From an uncultured Pirellula sp. (lineage in GTDB: Bacteria > Planctomycetota > Planctomycetia > Pirellulales > Pirellulaceae): 64,000 bases of DNA. A program made the translations under genes and the position numbers. The stretch covers positions 1 through 64,000 of the forward strand of contig CAIOHR010000221.1 of the NCBI GenBank assembly GCA_903858115.1. The letters are read 5' to 3'. The notes below the pieces were generated by a model that did no database searches, was not told the origin of the DNA, and worked only from the letters and a program-made list of their open reading frames with translations. This document shows positions 34,938-43,212 of the stretch, in pieces. Positions within the stretch are counted from its first letter, which is position 1, and each line of letters opens with the position of its first letter.

Positions 34938-37910
34938 TTAGTGCTCGGGATCGCCGATCGACATCGTTCCAGCCCAGAACTTGGGCAAGCTACCTGATAC
35001 TCGTTCCGCTGGCATCTGAAATCCTTGCAACGATGGTTCGGTACTAACATCGAACTCCTCAATCCATAAGTTCGCCACCGCTCGCTGCCAAGCGCGGGAA
35101 AAAGTCGTTCCCTCCAAGCCATCCTGTAGAGACTGTAGTAGGGTGTACGTGCTCTCGCCACCAACATGCCAACGCGATACAACGATATGCCGAGTCCCTT
35201 GGCCGATCATGGCGAGACTCAATCGAAGCCACTCGTCTCCAGTCGTTGTTGATGGATCGAAAGCCTGTTGTGCTCCAAAGAACCATTGCTCTCTCGGCAT
35301 CCCCCATGGCAATTGATTCCAACCTGCCAAGGTCGCGAAGCCAGGAGTTCGATCGATCCCTGTCACGAACGCATTTGGATCACCCCACGGATTGATCATC
35401 AAGGAAACAACGCGGTCCGTAGCCAGCTTTGTGTACCGGGCCGGCGGTAGGGACTGATATGTTGCCACATCTACTGTTTGCGATTTTGGAATGAGCGAAA
35501 CAGTACGTTCCATCAACGAACTCGCGGATGATTTCTCCTTACCCCAGAATTCTGCGCTCTGCAGGACCAATGGACTAGAGGCCGCAACTGCACCGGGTTG
35601 AATAAGTTGCGGAATGCAACCAAGTGTCGGTGAGTAGCAGATTGCATGATTGGAAACGGCTGCGAGGTAGTTGCGAGACGCATCGACTGGCATTAACTCC
35701 ATCGGCAATTGCCATAGGCTTTCGTCTGGCACAATGATCCATCGTTCGTGGCGTTGCAATACACTCCAGATTTCATCCGGCAACAATACCGATCGAAGTC
35801 CGACAAGCAATTTTTTCAAATTGGGTTGGTCCACATTGCCACCCGTTCCGATCGCTGCTAGCATCGCATTGAGTCCATTAAGCCAACCAGTGTTCTCGGC
35901 TACACGCCACGATTGGATTCCTTTCGGCGTAACAAGAAAACCAATAACGGATCGGTCTAAGACGCCGAACATCACAACAGCATCGTTTGGTTGCATCGAC
36001 TTGCGAAGTGTCGGAAGTTCGAGTCTGGTCGGGAACGAAGCAGGGATAGCCAGGGGACCCGCGGAGGCTGCCCAAAGCAATGACTCCTGGGTCGTGCTCA
36101 ATCGAAGCAACGCGTCCCAACGTTTGCTTTCTTCTTCATTCCATCGGCGCGTATCCCACTGCGGAGAGCCTTCAAACGGCTCGATCCATTCTCGCATCAG
36201 ACTCGCGTTTTGACTCAGCTTCGGGAGCATGCGCCGTATAGACTCCATCTCTTTCGCTTCGCGAGGCGACAGGTTTGTCGTATCGTTATGGATCGCACGG
36301 CGTAGCTCAAACAATCGACCACCCAGAAGACTCGAACGTCGAAAACGATACCCCGCCCAAGCGTCCCATGCCAGAAGCTGCTCTTCGAAATCCTTCGTTA
36401 ACTGAACCGATCGAAGATACGATTTCCACGCTTCTGATTTGTCCGTCGTTTGGAATACGAGTTGTTCCAAGACTTGAGTTCGCCACAGTCCTGGCCGTTC
36501 TTGTTGCAACAAATCTCCCAGCACACGCTTGCCAATTTCAGGAGTGAGTTGCTTTGCCTCGACCAAACTGTTGGCCAAGTTGAGTTGGTAGAGCAACCTC
36601 GATCCTGTGTTCAAGAGCGTGGTACCTCGGAGATCGACTAACGATTCTTCAAGTTTCTGAAGTCCTTGCGAATCATTCCCTTCCAGGAATGCGATCCGCG
36701 ATTGTGCGTAGGCGACAGTGGCAACCATTTTAGGCAATGAGATTTGTTTAGGCAAAAGCATCGCTGTCGCGTTGCTAGCTTGTTTGCGTACGACGTCTGC
36801 ATCGCCACGCAAAGCCGCTTGACGAACCACTTCCACTTGCGAGCGAATGGTAACCAATCGACTTCTTGAATTGGCCCACTTTGCGGTTTGCTGAAGCGTC
36901 TTGCCTATCGCTGCGCCTTCCTTTTGATTCTGGAACGAGCACATCGACCATAGCTCTAAAGCTTCGTCAACATGCTCCGATTGCTCTGCCTTGGCTGCAC
37001 TGAGGCTCGCTTCTAACGCGAACTCCTCGGCGCTGAGCATCTCGTTCGAATCGATGGCCATATCTGCCAGCGACAACAGAGCGATCGATGTCAATGCATG
37101 GTCGTGGCCACTACTGAGTGTCAAGTTCTCCTTTAATGCGATCGTGGTCGTTGAACGATTGTTGGTAGGGCTGCTCGCTAATGAGGAGCAGATCGAGAGC
37201 CCAACTCTTAACGGTTCATGCATTTGCGGTGCATTGGGTACGACGAACAGTTGGGCTAGCAACGGGGTGACCGGGTTATGCTCAACGAGTCCACCCATCA
37301 ATTGAAGGCGTCTACGAAGTGCGATCGCTTGGCAGCGCAAGATTTCGGTCGCATCGATCGGAACCAGTTTTCCTACCACTCCCCTGCCCGATTGCCGTTC
37401 CAGTAACAAATCGGTAGACCCCAACGCGATCGACCAAGGGTCCGAATACGATAAGTGCATTGCGTTTCGACTATTGGAAGCACCCCAGTTCACGTCCTTT
37501 CCTTTCGCTTCCACTCGGTCGTTCGGTGCTGGATTATTGATTAAAGAAATCCACCCTGAGCATTGAATCGAGATTGCGAGCGCTGCCTCGTACTTATCCA
37601 AAGCGGCACCAATGTCTCCTTGGGTTAGAAAGCACTCCCCCATCATGACGAGAGGAGGAACGCTATCAATTCCTCGTTCCCCGTTCACTTGGCGGCACTG
37701 AACGAGCGCTTGTTCGAATCCCTCAAATGCTTGGAGGGTCTGGGCGTCTTCGTAGAAGTCAACCGCAGCGTAGTACTCGGGGCGAATAAGATTGCTTGCA
37801 ATGACGCCTTTGCGTGGAGTCTTTGCGTTTTGAGCAGAGCATGGATCACTGACGAGGATGAACAGGGCAAAGAAAGCAATGGAGACAAGAGAGGATCGAG
37901 GCGAGTCCAT
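34938..37910 (-). CDS. Secreted CHAT-domain protein with helical repeats, catalytic Cys missing
   Basis: A 990-residue protein. A signal peptide (about 1-26, LVSIAFFALFILVSDPCSA) is followed by a long helical, TPR-like region (about 30-600) and a C-terminal CHAT fold (about 690-985: LPDEIWSVLQRHERWIIVPD, SLWQLPMELMP, HAICYSPTLGCI, GQGTRHIVVSRWHVGGEST). CHAT proteases use a His/Cys pair; the SAC-x-T motif region reads FFGAQQAFDPST here with Gln at the Cys site, and no clear His-Gly motif precedes it. It is probably a non-catalytic scaffold outside the cytoplasm. The start at 37910 is chosen for the signal peptide; the frame opens at 37958. Confidence 0.78.
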   Translation of the reverse strand: MDSPRSSLVSIAFFALFILVSDPCSAQNAKTPRKGVIASNLIRPEYYAAVDFYEDAQTLQAFEGFEQALVQCRQVNGERGIDSVPPLVMMGECFLTQGDIGAALDKYEAALAISIQCSGWISLINNPAPNDRVEAKGKDVNWGASNSRNAMHLSYSDPWSIALGSTDLLLERQSGRGVVGKLVPIDATEILRCQAIALRRRLQLMGGLVEHNPVTPLLAQLFVVPNAPQMHEPLRVGLSICSSLASSPTNNRSTTTIALKENLTLSSGHDHALTSIALLSLADMAIDSNEMLSAEEFALEASLSAAKAEQSEHVDEALELWSMCSFQNQKEGAAIGKTLQQTAKWANSRSRLVTIRSQVEVVRQAALRGDADVVRKQASNATAMLLPKQISLPKMVATVAYAQSRIAFLEGNDSQGLQKLEESLVDLRGTTLLNTGSRLLYQLNLANSLVEAKQLTPEIGKRVLGDLLQQERPGLWRTQVLEQLVFQTTDKSEAWKSYLRSVQLTKDFEEQLLAWDAWAGYRFRRSSLLGGRLFELRRAIHNDTTNLSPREAKEMESIRRMLPKLSQNASLMREWIEPFEGSPQWDTRRWNEEESKRWDALLRLSTTQESLLWAASAGPLAIPASFPTRLELPTLRKSMQPNDAVVMFGVLDRSVIGFLVTPKGIQSWRVAENTGWLNGLNAMLAAIGTGGNVDQPNLKKLLVGLRSVLLPDEIWSVLQRHERWIIVPDESLWQLPMELMPVDASRNYLAAVSNHAICYSPTLGCIPQLIQPGAVAASSPLVLQSAEFWGKEKSSASSLMERTVSLIPKSQTVDVATYQSLPPARYTKLATDRVVSLMINPWGDPNAFVTGIDRTPGFATLAGWNQLPWGMPREQWFFGAQQAFDPSTTTGDEWLRLSLAMIGQGTRHIVVSRWHVGGESTYTLLQSLQDGLEGTTFSRAWQRAVANLWIEEFDVSTEPSLQGFQMPAERVSGSLPKFWAGTMSIGDPEH

Positions 37911-38137
37911 AGGAAAGCAAACCAAGCAAGCAGATGAGAGAAAACGAAATGCTGTCATTCATTATGGCCACAATCAGGTCCATGTCACAATGGACAAGAC
38001 TAGAATCTGCAATACAACCGGTAGACTTTACCTCAAGAGTGCGATCCTTTTTCCCGATACTACTATTAAGGAATAACACCCGAGCAACAAATCCATTGGT
38101 GCACAGTTTTTATCCCATCGCGGAGTGTAGATTAAAA

Positions 38138-38365
38138 ATGGCAAGAAAAAGCAACGACCTCAAAGTTTGGATGGCAGTTGCCGCATGTGTGGGATTGTGC
38201 GGATTGAATAACGGTTGCCAAGTCCACGTTGCAGGCCAGACGCTGCCAAGCCCATATTATCTAGATGACGATGTGCAGTACTTCCCGGCCGGTCCTGAGA
38301 ACAAACTCGCGAACGAAACGGCTGCATTGAAAGCAGCCCGCGAAGAAGCAAAAGCTCGCCGCTAG
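38138..38365 (+). CDS. Small lipoprotein, GQTLPSPYYLDDDVQYF type
   Basis: A 75-residue protein. The N-terminus is positively charged (MARKSNDLK), with a hydrophobic stretch ending in LNNGC at Cys27, a loose lipobox that could be lipidated. It is followed by VHVAGQTLPSPYYLDDDVQYF and a charged Ala/Glu/Lys helix. I recall this motif in many short planctomycete proteins of unknown function; this is not verified here. ATG follows ATTAAAA with no strong Shine-Dalgarno. It is divergent from the CHAT gene, with 227 bp between them. Confidence 0.7.
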   Translation: MARKSNDLKVWMAVAACVGLCGLNNGCQVHVAGQTLPSPYYLDDDVQYFPAGPENKLANETAALKAAREEAKARR

Positions 38366-38662
38366 ACGCCTTAACGTGCGACTACTGTACTGGCCCATCT
38401 AAAGTTTAGCCGGTGCGACCAAGGCATAGTTCGGGCAATCTTGGCGAACGACAAGCAAACACTCGGAAGTTCCGCCCGCTGTTTCTTCAGTGTCGCGGCG
38501 AGTGGCATCACTAGCGAGTCAAGAACTGCCGCTTGGGCTTCTCGAACATGGTTTTAGATTCTGGCTAACCACTTAAGTCGCCCACCATAGATCGGGCAAT
38601 CACCCGCAGTCCAGCCCACAACCGTCCCGAGAACAACGACGCAGAATCTAATCCTTAATATG

Positions 38663-39049
38663 TTATGCCGTCCGGTCAACAAAGACGGTCTCCGCGCCCA
38701 CCTCTTCGAAACAGAGATTCACGGTCCGCCCGATCGCTCTAGTGCGGTGGATCGTCTTGGCCGAAATGGTCACACTCTCCCAGGGCTCAAGCCGCAGCTC
38801 GCGCCCGTCCTCGAGGTCAATCACAAGGCATCCTTCCACGACGATGAAGAGCTCGTCCGATGTCGGATGATAGTGCCAGTGATACTCCCCTTCGAACACC
38901 GCCAGCCTAAGGCAGCTCCCATTGACTCGGTTGATCACCTGGTTCCTATACGAGTCGGCGACGCTTGCGCCTTCTTCTTTCAAGTTCGTGACATGAAGCG
39001 CGGGGTATTTTACAGGCTCGTTTTTGTAATCATCAGCGGATATTTCCAT
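38663..39049 (-). CDS. Cupin-domain protein
   Basis: A 128-residue single cupin barrel. Motif 1 is GEYHWHYHPTSDELFIVVEG (His/His/Glu metal ligands), and motif 2 is about WESVTISAKTIHRTRAIG with the third His. Members bind a metal and act as dioxygenases, isomerases or simple sensors, often on small organic acids; the substrate cannot be read from sequence. It is cytoplasmic and has no operon partner. The upstream 750 bp are repeat-rich and gene-poor. The 297-bp gap to the lipoprotein gene (38366-38662) contains nothing recognisable. Confidence 0.88.
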   Translation of the reverse strand: MEISADDYKNEPVKYPALHVTNLKEEGASVADSYRNQVINRVNGSCLRLAVFEGEYHWHYHPTSDELFIVVEGCLVIDLEDGRELRLEPWESVTISAKTIHRTRAIGRTVNLCFEEVGAETVFVDRTA

Positions 39050-39322
39050 ACTCTTCCTCCGAACTCAGAAAGCGACTCGACCCAGCGCGGCGGCATAGCG
39101 TCTGTGGTCACCGATGTCGCCGGAGACCACGTTTCAAAAAGTCAGGAAAGCACCGGCGGCGACTTCGGTGCACCACATCGTTCCCTCTTGTCTGATTCCA
39201 TCAAGTGGCTCTTCGAGCAGCCGTCAGGTTTCGAGCATGAGGTTCTGGATCGCTTTCCAGTTGCCTAATGGTACCCGATAGTATCTTGGCGTGCCAGCAA
39301 GCCCTGACCCCCGCCTTCCGCA

Positions 39323-39348
39323 CCCCTCTCCCGCGCGCGGGAGAGGGG
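39323..39348. repeat. Perfect 26-bp palindrome, CCCCTCTCCCGCG type
   Basis: CCCCTCTCCCGCG is followed directly by its inverse CGCGGGAGAGGGG, then GGGGGTGAGGG. Translated, the flank reads LTPSPSPARGRG, the trace of a palindromic repeat spread widely among bacteria. It forms a strong hairpin. Confidence 0.8.
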
Positions 39349-39649
39349 CTGGGGGTGAGGGAGTGACACACTAAGCTTGCCATGAGGGAATTGGTCTACG
39401 TGTCGATTCATCTTGAGATAGTTACCGCGCATAGCGGTGACCATCTCGGCAAATGAGTTACTTTTTCCATTGTTCTAGTTCGGAAGTACGATTGGGAACA
39501 GCTGTCTCACGCAGAGACGCAAAGGAAACAGGTGCGTTAACTAGGCAATTGGAGTTCCAACCAATACGTAATGCAAACGCACTCGATGGGTAATCGTGGC
39601 ATCAGTCGCAGTCAAGGCAGTACTAGTTAGAGGGAACGTTTAGTATACG

Positions 39650-39699
39650 CAATTTACCATAATCCCGACGGACACAATTTACCGTATTCCATCTGGCGT
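39650..39699. repeat. Two 25-bp direct repeats
   Basis: CAATTTACC(A/G)TA begins at 39650 and again at 39675, exactly 25 bp apart, with partly matching continuations (ATCCCGACGG versus TTCCATCTGG). The same 25-bp period is found about 130 bp downstream. Confidence 0.5.
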
Positions 39700-39776
39700 G
39701 CGCAATCTGGCTCTAACGAAGAGTCGAGTATCTCGAATTTTCTCATCCTTGCCCCTGTCTGCTGGAAGCCCTGCTG

Positions 39777-39851
39777 CCACGATATATTGAATTTGGGTTT
39801 TCAGGAATATGTTGAATTTGCCTTTTCCACGATATATGGAATTCCATTTTG
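39777..39851. repeat. Three degenerate 25-bp tandem repeats
   Basis: Units begin at 39777 (CCACGATATATTGAATTTGG), 39802 (CAGGAATATGTTGAATTTGC) and 39827 (CCACGATATATGGAATTCCA), each ending in TTTT. The end of the adjacent 83-residue reading frame lies in this array. Confidence 0.65.
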
Positions 39852-40052
39852 TTCTAGGATGCTGATCACGTTCTTCGGTCCGATTTCGTATTCGATCGCC
39901 GATTGGGCCAAAGCGCGAATCTCATTTCGAATCTGCTTTTGCGAAAATCGGAACGAAAAAGCTTTGCCCGTGAACTCCCGAAAGTGAACAGAAGTCGAAA
40001 CAGACGTTAAACTTGGGGAGTTCGTATTGGATTGGTAAGGGTTATCTCGCAT
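39801..40052 (-). CDS. Small hypothetical protein with NPYQS start
   Basis: 83 residues, function unknown. It begins MRDNPYQSNTNSP, a start (NPYQS/P) that I recall at the head of many planctomycete small or membrane proteins. A basic amphipathic middle follows (FREFTGKAFSFRFSQKQIRN) and a helix (EIRALAQSAIEYEIGPKNVI). There is no membrane segment, so it may be a fragment of a longer membrane protein. The last about 15 residues come from 25-bp tandem repeats, suggesting the original 3' end was replaced. No good Shine-Dalgarno is seen. It could also be a chance ORF. Confidence 0.45.
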   Translation of the reverse strand: MRDNPYQSNTNSPSLTSVSTSVHFREFTGKAFSFRFSQKQIRNEIRALAQSAIEYEIGPKNVISILEQNGIPYIVEKANSTYS

Positions 40053-40202
40053 GGAGGAGCCCTGTCATGGTCATCGCCATTGCATCGCGTCCGCGTTCTC
40101 ATACCCCCGACGATCCATTCGATCCCCCAGACTCCAGGTTCCATCCTATAGAATAGGCAGAACTGAATCGAAAGATGCGACCGAGTTTACACAGAGATAG
40201 CC

Positions 40203-41282
40203 ATGAACTTCAGAAGCAACAACCACTCGCATAGACGCTCCATCGTCAAGGCTGGAGCCATTTCGGCTCTGCTTTCTCCTGGTTTACACGCTCTCCCACG
40301 CAACACGGACAAGATACGTATTGGGCAGATCGGTGTTGGCCATGCGCACGCGACCAAACTGTCGGTTTATCGATCTCTACCCGACTACGAAATCGTCGGT
40401 ATTGTCGAGCCTAACCAAAAACTTCGCGAACAAGCGATGCGCCAGCCAGCCTTTCAAGACCTGAAGTGGCTGACGATGGAACAGTTGCTGGAAACTCCAA
40501 GCTTGTCAGCAGTCTTGGTAGAAACAGAAATCAAAGATCTCCTCTCTACTGCGGAGCACTGTGTTGACGCAGGCAAGCACGTACATATCGATAAACCTGC
40601 TGGTGAATCAATTTCGCAATTCGAGAAGATTCTTTCCATTGCCAAGCAAAAGAAGTTACTAGTTCAAATGGGATACATGTACCGATACAACCCAGCCATC
40701 TTGCTTCTGAAAAAGTTTCTACAAGAAGGTTGGCTAGGGGACGTCTTCGAAGTCCACGCGGTCATGAGTAAAGTAGTACCCCCCGAGGGACGAATTGCTC
40801 ATGCAGAATATCAAGGTGGTATGATGTTTGAATTAGGCTGCCATCTCATTGACCTCATTCAAGTGGTTCTAGGCGAACCATCGAATGTCTCTAGCTTCCA
40901 TCAACATGTTGCGAAAACCAACGACTTATTGCTGGACAATGCATTGGCTGTTTTGCAATACCCGCGTGCATTAGCGACCGTGAAAACGAGCGCACAAGAA
41001 GTCGACGGAAATGCACGTCGACATTTGGTCGTTTGTGGCATGAATGGAACGTTTCACATTCAACCACTCGACAATCCATCTGTACGGCTGACGCTTGCCA
41101 ATCCGCTGAGTTCTTACAAGGCTGGGCAACAGGAAATCTCGTTCCCTAAATTCACCCGCTACATTGCTGACGCAGTCGACATGGCTCGAATCATTCGGGG
41201 CGAGAAGGAGTCCGATTTCAGCTACGAACACGACTTAGCCGTCCACAGAACTGTAATCAAAGCCTCCAAACTACCGACCTGA
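40203..41282 (+). CDS. Gfo/Idh/MocA family oxidoreductase with RR-type leader
   Basis: A 359-residue NAD(P)-dependent sugar-type oxidoreductase. The N-terminus HRRSIVKAGAISALLSPGL resembles a twin-arginine leader, as in many planctomycete members, pointing to export after cofactor binding. The Rossmann core has IRIGQIGVGHAHA (about 38-50), the E-K-P-type motif is DKP in HVHIDKPAGES, and the C-terminal domain has GGMMFELGCHLIDLIQVVLG with the catalytic-type His. The substrate is unknown; these proteins often sit near sugar catabolism genes but none is adjacent. The 3' end overlaps the convergent Xaa-Pro aminopeptidase gene by 12 bp. Confidence 0.87.
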   Translation: MNFRSNNHSHRRSIVKAGAISALLSPGLHALPRNTDKIRIGQIGVGHAHATKLSVYRSLPDYEIVGIVEPNQKLREQAMRQPAFQDLKWLTMEQLLETPSLSAVLVETEIKDLLSTAEHCVDAGKHVHIDKPAGESISQFEKILSIAKQKKLLVQMGYMYRYNPAILLLKKFLQEGWLGDVFEVHAVMSKVVPPEGRIAHAEYQGGMMFELGCHLIDLIQVVLGEPSNVSSFHQHVAKTNDLLLDNALAVLQYPRALATVKTSAQEVDGNARRHLVVCGMNGTFHIQPLDNPSVRLTLANPLSSYKAGQQEISFPKFTRYIADAVDMARIIRGEKESDFSYEHDLAVHRTVIKASKLPT

Positions 41283-42563
41283 CAACATCAACGCTTCGAT
41301 TGCCTCTGCTTCGATCGGTATATCCGCCATCAAATCCAATTGGCCGCTTTCAGTAACCAATACGGTGTTCTCAAGCCGAACTCCAAACCCTTCTTCTTGG
41401 ATGTAAATACCTGGCTCGACAGTCAATACCCAGCCCGGTTCGATCTTCAAATGGTTGTACGTTGCATCATGGACATCCAATCCGATCGGGTGCGAAACTC
41501 CGTGCATAAAGTACTTTTTGACCGCCAAATTTTCAGGGGTGCTTTGCTTCACTTGGTCCATAGTTAGCAATCCTAAATCAACACACGCTTTGGCGGTAAT
41601 TTGTTCGCATTCTGCCCGCAACTCCTTCGTTGTCTTGCCCGGCACGAGGGCGGCCACTTGCGCACGAAAGATGCGAAGCACTGCATCGTAAACTTGTCGT
41701 TGGCGTCTAGAATAGCGACCATTCACAGGAATGGTTCGCGTCAGATCGCTTGCGTAGTTCCCCAATCCAGCCCCGACGTCGAGTAAAAGTAGATCTCCGT
41801 CTTTGCAGGTCAAGTCGTTCGAGTTGTAATGAAGAATGCAGTTGTTGATGCCGCTCGCAATGATAGGGGAATAAGCGAACTGTCCTTTATAGCGAATAAA
41901 CTCGTGAGCGAATTCCGCTTCGACTTCTGCTTCATTCACACCAGGTCTCACGAATCGGCAGGCTCGCTCGACACCTTTGCGAGTTAGATCGCATGCTGCC
42001 CGAATCGCATCAACTTCAAAGCTCGATTTGATGGCACGCAGTGGATATAGCAGTTGGGAAAGTCGGCAGTAATGATGAAGTGGATAGTCTCGTTGGCATT
42101 CTTGAATAAAGCGAGCGTCACGCGTTTGGACGGGGGAACTGGATCGCTGGTGCTCGTTGGTATTCAAGAAAACATGATCCATTTCGCACATCAACATGCG
42201 AAAGATGGCAGGAAACTCATGGAGCCACTTTACATTCTTGATGCCAGATGCGTCGGTCGCTTGCTCTTTAGTGAGTTTGTATCCCTCCCAAATGGTCAGG
42301 AGTTCATTGGGCTCGCGAAGGAAAAGAATTTCACGGTGAGCTGGATCAACCGCCTCAGGGGCAAGGACCAGGATGCTCTCTTCCTGATGGATGCCAGCTA
42401 AGTAAAAAAGGTCTGCGTTTTGTATGTGCCCCATCGAACCGTCCGCGTTCGTTGGCATTATGTCGTTGGAGTTCAAAATCGCGAGCGAGCGGGGAGGCAA
42501 CTTCTTCTCGAGACTTTCTCGGTTTTGTTGAAACAGAGCGTTTGGAAAAGCGATGTTTTTCAT
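41271..42563 (-). CDS. pepP: Xaa-Pro aminopeptidase (M24B)
   Basis: A 430-residue cytoplasmic metallopeptidase that removes N-terminal residues preceding proline. The AMP_N domain (about 1-135, LPPRSLAILNSNDIMPTNAD, DLFYLAGIHQEES) is followed by the pita-bread M24 domain (about 175-425). The metal ligands are visible: Asp in LLLLDVGAGLGNYASD and the second Asp four residues later in SDLTRTIPV, His in HGVSHPIGLDVHD, Glu in TVEPGIYI and Glu in VRLENTVLV. Length fits PepP. No partner gene. Start ATG at 42563; the upstream gap holds repeats and a gene remnant. Confidence 0.93.
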   Translation of the reverse strand: MKNIAFPNALFQQNRESLEKKLPPRSLAILNSNDIMPTNADGSMGHIQNADLFYLAGIHQEESILVLAPEAVDPAHREILFLREPNELLTIWEGYKLTKEQATDASGIKNVKWLHEFPAIFRMLMCEMDHVFLNTNEHQRSSSPVQTRDARFIQECQRDYPLHHYCRLSQLLYPLRAIKSSFEVDAIRAACDLTRKGVERACRFVRPGVNEAEVEAEFAHEFIRYKGQFAYSPIIASGINNCILHYNSNDLTCKDGDLLLLDVGAGLGNYASDLTRTIPVNGRYSRRQRQVYDAVLRIFRAQVAALVPGKTTKELRAECEQITAKACVDLGLLTMDQVKQSTPENLAVKKYFMHGVSHPIGLDVHDATYNHLKIEPGWVLTVEPGIYIQEEGFGVRLENTVLVTESGQLDLMADIPIEAEAIEALMLSGR

Positions 42564-42660
42564 AAAAATCTTTTTAGGGAATGGAAGAAAAAGCTATGCA
42601 ATGACTTTTGGTGTCCGCAATCCGACGATCACATCTAAGGCGAAAGACAATTAGAAGAAT

Positions 42661-42752
42661 CCCAACCCGACGCGTAACGGGCCGTTGCTTTCATCCCAAC
42701 CCAACGCGTGCGCGAGGGATTCCGTGCCGCTCGTTGACGCGTAGGGTTGGGA
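42661..42752. repeat. Double CCCGACGCGT repeat element with inverted end
   Basis: The first unit is ATCCCAACCCGACGCGTAAC, the second ATCCCAACCCAACGCGTGCG, and the end is the inverse ACGCGTAGGGTTGGGAT (42736-42752). The second unit and the end pair as a hairpin. Shared text GGGCCGTTGCTTT links it to the 3604-3717 cluster. Confidence 0.75.
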
Positions 42753-42832
42753 TAATAAGACTTCAATTGCTGTCCACCTAAGCTCCCGGTCGCGGAACTT
42801 AAAATGCAACGATTACATTACATTATCGGAAG

Positions 42833-43015
42833 TTGAAAAGCCAACTCAAAGTGTTCGGAACCATGTTCGCACGGCTTCCCGATCCATGCTTCGAAGCATG
42901 GCTGGAAAATGCTGCCGACGAAACGACAAGCGGTCCAGCATTCTTCACACTTGTGGACCCTGATGGAAATCCAGTTCTCATCGATCAGCATGTTTCCAAG
43001 CCCACAAAGAAGTAG
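42833..43015 (+). pseudogene. Remnant of a VOC (glyoxalase-like) domain gene
   Basis: The C-terminal 60 codons read as the end of a glyoxalase/bleomycin-resistance-type domain: GPAFFTLVDPDGNPVLIDQHV is the last beta strand with its usual D-P-D-G-N-P turn. The first half (the beta-alpha-beta module) is missing, and upstream sequence is repeat. It is therefore a decayed leftover rather than a working gene. It may share a frame with further upstream debris that I cannot align. Confidence 0.6.
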
Positions 43016-43212
43016 AACTCGATTCGACGCTCGCGTTGTCGAGCACTCGAAGTTTTTTTCGATCTCGACGCAATCAAAAGTTGCAATCGCTACGCATCCC
43101 GTGTTCCCCGCCGGAGATCGAATGCTTTATAATATGGACTACAAGGTGGAAACATATCTCGTACCTCCGCCTCGGGAACCCAAGTCTGACCGCACTCTCC
43201 TTTCAACCATTC

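Larger units (their letters stand above)
39050..39800. other. Gene-poor, repeat-rich intergenic stretch
   Basis: About 750 bp without a credible gene. It holds a long GC palindrome (39323-39348), a small hairpin ACCGC-GCATA-GCGGT near 39420, and two sets of 25-bp-period repeats (about 39650 and 39777), listed separately. It reads like accumulated insertions rather than control DNA. Confidence 0.6.

Noticed and set aside
38660..39268. 202-codon plus-strand ORF opposite the cupin gene
   Set aside because: It is the antisense frame of a well-supported cupin gene and shows no domain of its own.
39201..39383. 60-codon ORF reading LTPSPSPARGRG
   Set aside because: This is the translated trace of a GC-rich palindromic repeat, not a gene.
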